A DNA stretch of 5,976 nucleotides from an uncultured Veillonella sp. (GTDB taxonomy: Bacteria; Bacillota; Negativicutes; Veillonellales; Veillonellaceae), in NCBI RefSeq assembly GCF_934190855.1, contig NZ_CAKPTN010000100.1, positions 1 to 5,976 of the forward strand. Direction: 5' to 3'. Below the pieces are notes generated by a model, which made no database searches, had not been told where the DNA came from, and saw only the letters and a program-made list of their open reading frames with translations. This document shows, piece by piece, positions 1-4,970 of this stretch. The stretch's first letter is position 1. Each line of letters starts with the position of its first letter. A program made the position numbers and the translations under genes.

Positions 1-1
1 T

Positions 2-334
2 ACCATCACTTGGGAAGACATCAAATAATGTCCTCTATCTCTCTCTGGTGGTTCCGTACGAATGATCATGCAATCTAGCTTAACAGATATGGAACAACTC
101 AATGCAGTGGCCATAACTACAACCAAAAGCTCTGCTATTGAATGGGCTTCTTCGGGACGCACCGTATCATTAGTACCAATGGATGCAAAAGAGTTAATTA
201 ACCATCGTAAGATGGCCCGCATCAAATTGCCAGAATTCTCAGGGGACTTTAAAAAAGCCTTTATCACGCTTAAAGGACACGCTTTATCTCCTGTAGCACA
301 GCAATTTATCGATTTCTACAAAGCCTATGTATAG
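2..334 (+). pseudogene. LysR-family transcriptional regulator, C-terminal part, broken by an in-frame stop
   Basis: This is the 3' end of a gene entering from the left edge. The frame starting at base 2 reads TITWEDIK, then TAA at 26-28, then continues in the same frame as CPLSLSGGSVRMIMQ and runs 101 residues to TAG at 332-334. The residues on both sides of the stop fit the effector-binding domain of LysR regulators: TWEDIK matches the usual W-x-D-L segment, GGSVR the ligand loop, GRTVSLVPMDA the G-x-x-V-x-L-V-P strand, and LSPVAQQFIDFYK the typical last helix. Because the frame agrees on both sides, a single substitution (AAA, CAA or GAA to TAA) explains the break. The DNA-binding domain would lie upstream, outside the window. 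Family assignment is fairly sure. Loss of function is inferred, and a sequencing error or restart at the ATG at 62 cannot be excluded. The target genes are unknown. It converges on the pyr operon. Confidence 0.72.
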
Positions 335-419
335 TTCAAATGATACATTTACCATTATGACATCAACAGTTCATACGATTGGTACCTATTTGGTTTTAGA
401 TGCCAATACAATACATAAG

Positions 420-453
420 AAAAGACCTAGTACATTTCGTACTAGGTCTTTTT
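420..453. terminator. Bidirectional intrinsic terminator between the LysR gene and pyrD
   Basis: A perfect stem of about 13 base pairs is formed by 421-433 (AAAGACCTAGTAC) and 439-451 (GTACTAGGTCTTT), with the loop ATTTC at 434-438. On the + strand the stem ends in a run of five T (449-453). On the - strand it ends in TTTTCTTATG. It lies between two convergent genes and can therefore stop the LysR transcript from the left and the pyr operon transcript from the right. The rest of the 335-514 gap holds nothing else I can support. Confidence 0.88.
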
Positions 454-514
454 GTATCATAGCCTTATAGGGTATGGATTATGGTTGCTTAAGCCTTACC
501 AAGGTTATGATGTG

Positions 515-1465
515 TTAAGCTTTATGAACAGCACCTACGATATCAGTGATGCTATTTAAATTATATTGTTCTACATATGCGCTCATTTCACGGGCAATAC
601 GTGAAATTGCTGTTGGATCTACCATTGTAGCTACCCCAACTTGAACGGCTTGAGCACCAGCCATCATGAATTCAATAGCATCAGTACCAGTCATAATTCC
701 ACCAAGGCCCATAATAGGAATATTAACCCCTTTATACACTTGATGTACCATGCGAAGTGCTACTGGTTTTACAGCTGGACCAGATAAACCGCCATAAATA
801 TTCCCCAATACAGGTTTACGACGATGGATATCTATGGCCATACCGAGGATGGTATTAATGAGACTGACCCCATCACCACCACCGGCTTCTACAGCCTTTG
901 CAATTTCCACAATGTCTGTTACATTTGGTGAAAGTTTTACAATAACAGGTTTATTAGTAACTTTGCGAACTGCTTTAGTTACTTGTTCTACTACCTTTGG
1001 ATCTACACCAAAAGCCATACCTTCACACTCTACATTTGGACAAGATACGTTAACCTCTAAACCTGCAATACCATCTACAGATAAAGTCTCAGCCATCCAC
1101 GCAAATTCTTCAATGGTGCCTGCGGACATATTAGCAAGTAATGGTACATCATATTTCTTTAAATCTGGCAAAATATCTGTAACAAAATATTCCGCCCCAG
1201 GATTTTCAAGACCGATACAATTCAAAACACCAGATGGTGTTTCTGCAATGCGAGTACCGCGGTTACCATGACGACCTTTTGGAGTCAAACCTTTTACAGA
1301 GATGGCACCTACTTCATTGCTCAAATCAAGGTAGCCTGCATATTCAGGGCCATTACAAAAGGTGCCAGACGCAGCGATAATAGGATTTTTCATCTTAATA
1401 CCGCAATAATCGATAGCTAACTTTGGATTTGGCGTAACGGTGTTATTTAAATCGCGTTCACTCAT
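515..1465 (-). CDS. pyrD: Dihydroorotate dehydrogenase B (NAD+), catalytic subunit
   Basis: Oxidises dihydroorotate to orotate on FMN, the fourth step of UMP synthesis, in the cytoplasm. It works with the PyrK subunit encoded just upstream, which passes the electrons to NAD+. The 316-residue product is close to the usual length of class 1B enzymes (about 310). Visible motifs are AASGTF (31-36), the segment KGLTPKGRHGN (58-68), NVSCPN (139-144), with Cys142 as the expected catalytic base of class 1 enzymes and Asn139 and Asn144 as substrate-binding residues, VKLSPN (176-181), GGLSGPAVKP (225-234) and GLGGI (253-257) for FMN phosphate binding, and VQVGVAT (274-280). The ATG overlaps the pyrK stop by one base (TAATG), and GAGGAGGTG sits 8 bases before it, so the start is secure. 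The product begins about 15 residues before the first conserved strand. This is the last gene of the operon, followed by the terminator at 420-453. No pyrE or pyrF follows. Confidence 0.97.
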   Translation of the reverse strand: MSERDLNNTVTPNPKLAIDYCGIKMKNPIIAASGTFCNGPEYAGYLDLSNEVGAISVKGLTPKGRHGNRGTRIAETPSGVLNCIGLENPGAEYFVTDILPDLKKYDVPLLANMSAGTIEEFAWMAETLSVDGIAGLEVNVSCPNVECEGMAFGVDPKVVEQVTKAVRKVTNKPVIVKLSPNVTDIVEIAKAVEAGGGDGVSLINTILGMAIDIHRRKPVLGNIYGGLSGPAVKPVALRMVHQVYKGVNIPIMGLGGIMTGTDAIEFMMAGAQAVQVGVATMVDPTAISRIAREMSAYVEQYNLNSITDIVGAVHKA

Positions 1466-2232
1466 TAAAAGAACACCTCCTCAGCTGGGAATACAGGACC
1501 ATCTTTACAAACTTTATAGCGTTTACCTTCTGCGCCATCACAACCACAACCTAAGCAACCTCCTGTACCACAGCCCATGCGCTCTTCAAGAGATACTTGG
1601 CATGGTACATTAAGATCCTTAGCTACTTGAGCTACGCCTTTCATCATCGGTGTTGGACCACAAGTCATAACAGATGTGAAAGCATTAGCATTAATCAGCT
1701 CAGGCATGATGGCCGTAGGGAAACCTTTTGTACCTACGCTACCATCATCAGTAGTGATATGCACTGTAACAGGCGTATCTTTAAATAAGTCTGCCCAGAA
1801 GGTTTCACTTTCATTTCTAAAACCGAGAATAACTTGTGCTTCTTCCCCTTCTTTCAAATGGGATGCGATACATAGCATTGGTGCAATACCTACACCACCA
1901 CCAACGAGAAGCATATTCTTAGATGTTACAAATGGTTCACCCAAAGGACCTAAACAATCTAGAGTATCGCCAGGAACAAGGCGAGTCATAATCTCAGTCC
2001 CTTTACCTACGACACGATACAAAAGGGTAATCGTCCCCTTTTCTGTATCAAAGCCGGCATAGCTGATAGGACGGCGCAATAATGGTGCCGTAGAGTCCGC
2101 TACGCGAACATTACAAAACTGTCCTACCTTTGCTTCTGCTGCTTGTTTTGGTGCGTGGATATCCATTATCCACACATCAGAGCCTATTTGCTCATTGCGA
2201 ACGACTTCGCCCTGTTCTACATAGCCACTCAT
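1465..2232 (-). CDS. pyrK: Dihydroorotate dehydrogenase B, electron transfer subunit (FAD, 2Fe-2S)
   Basis: Ferredoxin-reductase-like partner of PyrD. It carries electrons from FMN through a [2Fe-2S] cluster and FAD to NAD+. The 255-residue product matches the family length (about 255-262). An N-terminal FAD-binding barrel contains LLRRPISYAGF (51-61), in which RRPIS is the flavin motif, and GKGTEIM (76-82). A nucleotide-binding domain follows with LLVGGGVGIAPML (108-120) and the CGP segment (191-193). The C-terminal cluster has Cys221, Cys226, Cys229 and Cys242, a C-x4-C-x2-C-x12-C pattern like that of known PyrK proteins, followed by DGPVF (244-248). Cys231 is an extra cysteine in the loop. 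The ATG start is preceded by TTGGAG at an 8-base spacing; this site lies in the last codons of the carB remnant, whose stop is only 5 bases upstream. Expression is expected to follow the pyrB leader attenuator. Confidence 0.97.
   Translation of the reverse strand: MSGYVEQGEVVRNEQIGSDVWIMDIHAPKQAAEAKVGQFCNVRVADSTAPLLRRPISYAGFDTEKGTITLLYRVVGKGTEIMTRLVPGDTLDCLGPLGEPFVTSKNMLLVGGGVGIAPMLCIASHLKEGEEAQVILGFRNESETFWADLFKDTPVTVHITTDDGSVGTKGFPTAIMPELINANAFTSVMTCGPTPMMKGVAQVAKDLNVPCQVSLEERMGCGTGGCLGCGCDGAEGKRYKVCKDGPVFPAEEVFF
1474..1482 (-). promoter_or_regulatory. Ribosome binding site of pyrD inside the end of pyrK
   Basis: On the - strand this reads GAGGAGGTG, 8 bases before the pyrD ATG at 1465, within the codons for the last residues of PyrK (EEVFF). 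The overlapping stop and start (TAATG) suggest coupled translation and matched amounts of the two subunits, which is an inference. Confidence 0.85.
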
Positions 2233-2237
2233 GGTTA

Positions 2238-2399
2238 TTACTCCAATTCAAAATCCTGTAACGCTTCTACAGTGTAATTTGCATTATTTTTACGATTTGC
2301 TACAACGCGCAATACTTCGCGTGCTGTATCGAGACTTGTTAAGCAAGATGTCCCCATTTCTACGGCAAGGCGACGCAATTGGAAGCCTTCGCCTTTCAT
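2238..2399 (-). pseudogene. carB: Remnant of the carbamoyl-phosphate synthase large subunit (CarB C-terminus)
   Basis: An open frame of 53 codons between pyrC and pyrK. It begins MKGEGFQLRRLAVEMG and continues with TSCLTSLDTAREVLRVV before a short tail ending in QDFELE. The pattern F-Q-L-R-R-x-A-V-E followed by (T/C)-L-T-S-L-D-T-A-x-x-x-L is the well-known end of the CarB allosteric (MGS-like) domain, where the full protein is about 1070 residues. Nothing of the ATP-grasp domains, nor of the CarA amidotransferase, is present nearby. The ATG overlaps the pyrC stop as ATGA, and GGAGG lies 13 bases before it, so the fragment may still be translated by coupling. I infer a deletion that joined the start of a gene once following pyrC, probably carA, to the end of carB. 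The fragment alone cannot bind ATP or make carbamoyl phosphate. It still supplies the ribosome site of pyrK. The CarB identity is confident; the deletion history is not proven. Confidence 0.8.
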
Positions 2400-3685
2400 C
2401 GTAAGACTTCGCCCTCCTTCATAACGACTTCGCCATTAACGACTGTAAGTTTTGCTTTACCTTTAACAGTCATGCCATCGAACGGGCTTACCTTACCTTT
2501 TGTATAGAATTTATTGCGGTCTACAGTCCATTCCTCAGTTGTAGAGAATACTGTAATATCCGCTGGTTTACCAACTTCAAGAACACCTGCATCGAGGCGC
2601 ATCAATTCAGCTGGACGAGTACTCATATAGTACACAACTTGGTCAATACTTAATTTATCTGGACCATAGGCATTAGTAATAACTGCTGCCAAAGATGTTT
2701 CAAGACCGCTGAAGCCATTTGGTGCACAGCAGAACTCGTGGTCTTTTTCTTCAAACGCATGAGGTGCATGGTCTGTGATAATTGCATCGATTGTACCATC
2801 TTTCAAACCTTCTAACAAAGCTTGACGATGATCTTCGGAGCGAATTGGAGGAGCCATTTTGAAAGCTGGGTTATATTCGCGTAAATATTCATCAGTGAAG
2901 GATAAATGTTGGCTTGTAACTTCGCAAGTTACATTAAGGCCTTTAGCCTTCGCACGACGTACCATATCTACTGTATTTTTACTACTTACGTGAGCAATAT
3001 GGATATGACCACCAGTCATTTCAGACAATAAGATATCACGCGCTACAGCCAAATCTTCGGCTACGGCTGGACGACCAGAAACACCGAGCTCATAAGATAC
3101 AATGCCTTCGTGCATATGACCATTTTTAGTCAATGTAATATCTTCCGCATGGTCGATAACCATTTTATTGAACATGGAGGAATATTCTAAAGCGCGACGC
3201 ATGAAAGCGGCATTTTCTACATAGTGACCATCATCGGAGAAAGCTACTACACCAGCTTCAGCCATATCGCCTAATTCAGCAAGCTCTTTACCTTCTAGGC
3301 CTTTAGATACAGCGCCGATGAATTCTACTTTAACTACACCTGTAAGCTCTGCTTGTCGTTGTAAACCTCTTACTAACATCGCATTATCTACTACAGGATT
3401 TGTATTAGCCATAGTTACAACGCGTGTGAAGCCACCTGCTGCAGCTGCCTGTGTACCAGAGTGGAAGTCTTCTTTCGCTTCTTGGCCTGGTTCACGCAAA
3501 TGCGTATGAATATCGATTAGACCAGGTGCTACGATAAGACCTGTCGCATCATATACTTCAACGCCGTCTGCACTTAAATTTTGACCGATGGCTGCAATTT
3601 TACCATCTTTTACGAGAACGTCTGCTACTTCGTTTTGTTTTTTCGCCGGATTTACTACCGTACCATTTTTAATAAGCAAGCTCAC
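2396..3685 (-). CDS. pyrC: Dihydroorotase
   Basis: Zinc amidohydrolase that closes carbamoyl-aspartate to dihydroorotate, the third step of UMP synthesis, in the cytoplasm. I chose the GTG at 3685, giving 429 residues, because GGAGG lies 8 bases before it. The longer frame from the GTG at 3694 has no room for a ribosome site, since that codon is part of the GGAGGTGA sequence itself. With this start the expected metal ligands fall at His60 and His62 (DIHTHLREPG), Asp152 (FSDDG), His179 (DHAED), His232 (IAHVSS) and Asp305 (TDHAPH), practically the numbering of the Bacillus class I enzymes. MANTNP (92-97) and the NGFSGLET loop (323-330) are also typical. The bridging carboxylated lysine of E. 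coli-type enzymes is not expected in this class. The gene overlaps pyrB by 17 bases and ends in ATGA shared with the carB remnant. It appears intact. Confidence 0.96.
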   Translation of the reverse strand: MSLLIKNGTVVNPAKKQNEVADVLVKDGKIAAIGQNLSADGVEVYDATGLIVAPGLIDIHTHLREPGQEAKEDFHSGTQAAAAGGFTRVVTMANTNPVVDNAMLVRGLQRQAELTGVVKVEFIGAVSKGLEGKELAELGDMAEAGVVAFSDDGHYVENAAFMRRALEYSSMFNKMVIDHAEDITLTKNGHMHEGIVSYELGVSGRPAVAEDLAVARDILLSEMTGGHIHIAHVSSKNTVDMVRRAKAKGLNVTCEVTSQHLSFTDEYLREYNPAFKMAPPIRSEDHRQALLEGLKDGTIDAIITDHAPHAFEEKDHEFCCAPNGFSGLETSLAAVITNAYGPDKLSIDQVVYYMSTRPAELMRLDAGVLEVGKPADITVFSTTEEWTVDRNKFYTKGKVSPFDGMTVKGKAKLTVVNGEVVMKEGEVLR

Positions 3686-4619
3686 TACCGTCACCTCCGA
3701 TAATAGTTAAGTACAATACAGCCATACGTACAGCTACGCCATTGCGTACTTGTTCTTGGATTACTGATTGATCAGAATACGCTACATCTGGCGCAATTTC
3801 AAGGCCGCGGTTCATTGGACCTGGATGCATTACCATTACGTCGTCTTTAGCTAATTTCAATACTTCGTTATTGATACCAAAGATTCGTGCATATTCTCTA
3901 TTTGTAGGATATAGTGCAGAGTGAATACGTTCTAATTGAATGCGAAGTACGTTTACTACATCTGCATTAGCAACTGCTTCACGAATATCGTGATGTACAG
4001 TAACACCTAGTTTTTCAAGTTCTGGATATACCATTGTACGAGGACCAGCTAGATGTACATCAGCACCCATTTTAGTAAGGCCGTAGATGTTAGATCTTGC
4101 TACACGGCTATGCATGATATCGCCGATGATAACTACTTTTAAGCCTTCAAGGGATTCTTTTTTCTCTAAAATAGAGTACATATCTAGCAAAGCTTGTGTT
4201 GGATGCTCATGAGCGCCATCACCTGCGTTGATGATAATAGGATCAACTGCTTTAGTAGCATATAAAGGTGCACCTTCTGCACTGTGGCGCATTACGATAG
4301 CATCTGTGCCCATGTAGGACATTGTAAGCAATGTATCGCGGAAGCTTTCACCTTTACCCATGGAAGAGCCACTTGGAGAAAGATTGATAACGTCAGCCCC
4401 TAAATATTTACCGGCTAACTCAAAGGAACTACGGGTACGAGTACTTGGCTCCATGAAGAGGTTAATAATAGATTTCCCCTTCAAAAGTGGAACCTTCTTG
4501 TCATCAGAAAGTACGATGTTCTTCATTTTCTTTGCCACATTTAAAATCAATTTGATTTCTTCAGGTGACACATTTTGCAAACCTAATAAATGTTTGCCTT
4601 TTAGGCTAACTTGTCCCAT
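3669..4619 (-). CDS. pyrB: Aspartate carbamoyltransferase, catalytic subunit
   Basis: Joins carbamoyl phosphate and L-aspartate to carbamoyl-aspartate, the committed second step of UMP synthesis. The 316-residue product has the two expected domains. Carbamoyl-phosphate binding: FMEPSTRTRSSFE (55-67) with the STRTR signature at 59-63, SSMGKGES (85-92) with the conserved Lys89 of the 80s loop, MRH (110-112), and HEHPTQALLD (137-146) with His139. Aspartate binding: GDIMHSRVARSN (166-177), VLRIQLER (224-231) with Arg226, and MHPGPMNRG (264-272). It is slightly longer than the Bacillus enzyme (about 304), with a C-terminal GGDGSELAY stretch that overlaps pyrC. No regulatory pyrI gene is present, which fits the unregulated trimer type; control is instead at the leader. 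The ATG has AGGAGG (4625-4630) 5 bases upstream. It is the first gene of the operon. Confidence 0.97.
   Translation of the reverse strand: MGQVSLKGKHLLGLQNVSPEEIKLILNVAKKMKNIVLSDDKKVPLLKGKSIINLFMEPSTRTRSSFELAGKYLGADVINLSPSGSSMGKGESFRDTLLTMSYMGTDAIVMRHSAEGAPLYATKAVDPIIINAGDGAHEHPTQALLDMYSILEKKESLEGLKVVIIGDIMHSRVARSNIYGLTKMGADVHLAGPRTMVYPELEKLGVTVHHDIREAVANADVVNVLRIQLERIHSALYPTNREYARIFGINNEVLKLAKDDVMVMHPGPMNRGLEIAPDVAYSDQSVIQEQVRNGVAVRMAVLYLTIIGGDGSELAY
3691..3699 (-). promoter_or_regulatory. Ribosome binding site that decides the pyrC start
   Basis: The - strand reads CGGAGGTGA, inside the pyrB codons for Gly-Gly-Asp near its end. It stands 8 bases (counted from GGAGG) before the GTG at 3685. 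A TTG two codons further on (3679) is a weaker alternative. The embedding implies that ribosomes finishing pyrB help start pyrC. Confidence 0.75.
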
Positions 4620-4642
4620 GATTTCCTCCTAACTCACGTAAC

Positions 4643-4673
4643 AAAAAAGACCTTTTGCCCAGGGCAAAAGGTC
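4643..4673 (-). terminator. Attenuator terminator of the pyr leader
   Basis: In the - strand sense, GACCTTTTGCCC and GGGCAAAAGGTC (4662-4673 and 4649-4660) form a perfect 12-base inverted repeat around one central base. The real loop will be 3 to 5 bases. Six T follow directly (4648-4643). It lies between the leader and the pyrB ribosome site, so it ends transcription unless the antiterminator forms first. Confidence 0.93.
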
Positions 4674-4724
4674 AAATAGTTTGCACAAAGAAGCCCTTAT
4701 GGGCGCTTCAACTATATTCCTTTT
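4666..4724 (-). promoter_or_regulatory. Antiterminator of the pyr leader
   Basis: In the transcript, AAAAGG (4724-4719) can pair with CCTTTT (4671-4666), and ATAGTT (4715-4710) with AACTAT (4681-4676), as two 6-bp helices separated by a small internal loop. The first partner is also the 3' arm of the PyrR anti-antiterminator, and the second lies in the 5' arm of the terminator, so the three folds exclude each other. A small GC-rich hairpin (GAAGC at 4709-4705 with GCTTC at 4694-4690) can stack in the loop. The pairing is read by eye and no energies were calculated. Confidence 0.75.
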
Positions 4725-4751
4725 TCAGCCTCTCTGGACTAAATTAAAAGG
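4719..4751 (-). promoter_or_regulatory. PyrR-binding anti-antiterminator hairpin
   Basis: The - strand carries AGTCCAGAGAGGCT at 4740-4727, an exact match to the conserved PyrR-binding loop element (ARUCCNGNGAGGYU in RNA) of Firmicutes pyr leaders. It is enclosed by CCTTTT (4751-4746) and AAAAAGG (4725-4719), which form the lower stem. In the known mechanism, PyrR loaded with UMP or UTP stabilises this hairpin, blocks the antiterminator and lets the terminator form. A pyrR gene must lie elsewhere, as none is in the window. There is only one such element here, in front of pyrB. Confidence 0.93.
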
Positions 4752-4760
4752 TATTGTATT

Positions 4761-4790
4761 ATGCAATGGTCTCTCGTACCATATACGCAT
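4761..4790 (-). other. 5' stem-loop of the pyr leader RNA
   Basis: In the transcript ATGC (4790-4787) and GCAT (4764-4761) form a base, and ATGGT (4782-4778) pairs with ACCAT (4770-4766) around a 7-base loop ACGAGAG. It begins a few bases after the expected transcription start and precedes the PyrR element. It may protect the 5' end or space the PyrR hairpin; its role is not known to me. Confidence 0.55.
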
Positions 4791-4801
4791 TTTCTTTTTT
4801 T

Positions 4802-4830
4802 ATTGTACTTAATCTACCTGTGAAAGTCAA
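4802..4830 (-). promoter_or_regulatory. Promoter of the pyr operon (sigma-70/sigma-A type)
   Basis: On the - strand the -35 box TTGACT (4830-4825) and the -10 box TACAAT (4807-4802) are separated by exactly 17 bases. Both boxes are one mismatch from consensus. Transcription should start near 4795, giving a leader of about 175 bases before the pyrB ATG. It stands just after the terminator of the gene to the right, which marks the operon as a separate unit. Confidence 0.88.
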
Positions 4831-4858
4831 TGTAAAACGCAAAATTCATAAGGATTTT

Positions 4859-4894
4859 AAAAAGAGGACAAGCACATAAAATTGCTTGTCCTCT
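4859..4894 (-). terminator. Intrinsic terminator of the repeat-protein gene
   Basis: A perfect 12-base-pair stem is formed by 4863-4874 (AGAGGACAAGCA) and 4883-4894, with an 8-base loop. In the - strand direction it is followed by TTTTT (4863-4859, the first T shared with the stem). It lies about 75 bases after the stop at 4971 and just ahead of the pyr promoter. On the + strand the following sequence has no good T run, so it appears to act on the - strand. Confidence 0.85.
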
Positions 4895-4935
4895 CTATAT
4901 TTAAACAGCTTTTAACCCCTCACAATAGACTAATC

Positions 4936-4964
4936 TAACTTAAAAAATTTATCGATTTAAGTTA
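4936..4964. repeat. AT-rich 9-base inverted repeat after the stop of the right-hand gene
   Basis: TAACTTAAA (4936-4944) and TTTAAGTTA (4956-4964) are perfect inverted copies separated by 11 bases. It begins a few bases after the stop codon at 4971-4973. It is weak (almost no GC) and has no T tract on the - strand, so it is more likely part of the 3' untranslated region, or chance, than a terminator. Confidence 0.3.
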
Positions 4965-4970
4965 AACATA

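Noticed and set aside
327..470. A possible 47-codon frame on the + strand starting inside the end of the LysR gene (MYSSNDTFTIMTS...).
   Set aside because: It has no ribosome site, runs straight through the strong terminator hairpin, and resembles no family I know. It is probably a chance frame.
834..1271. Open frame on the + strand opposite pyrD.
   Set aside because: It is the complement of a clearly conserved gene. It has no ribosome site and its product shows no family features.
1597..2062. Two + strand frames opposite pyrK.
   Set aside because: They lie antisense to pyrK, whose flavin and iron-sulfur motifs are plain. Both are composition shadows.
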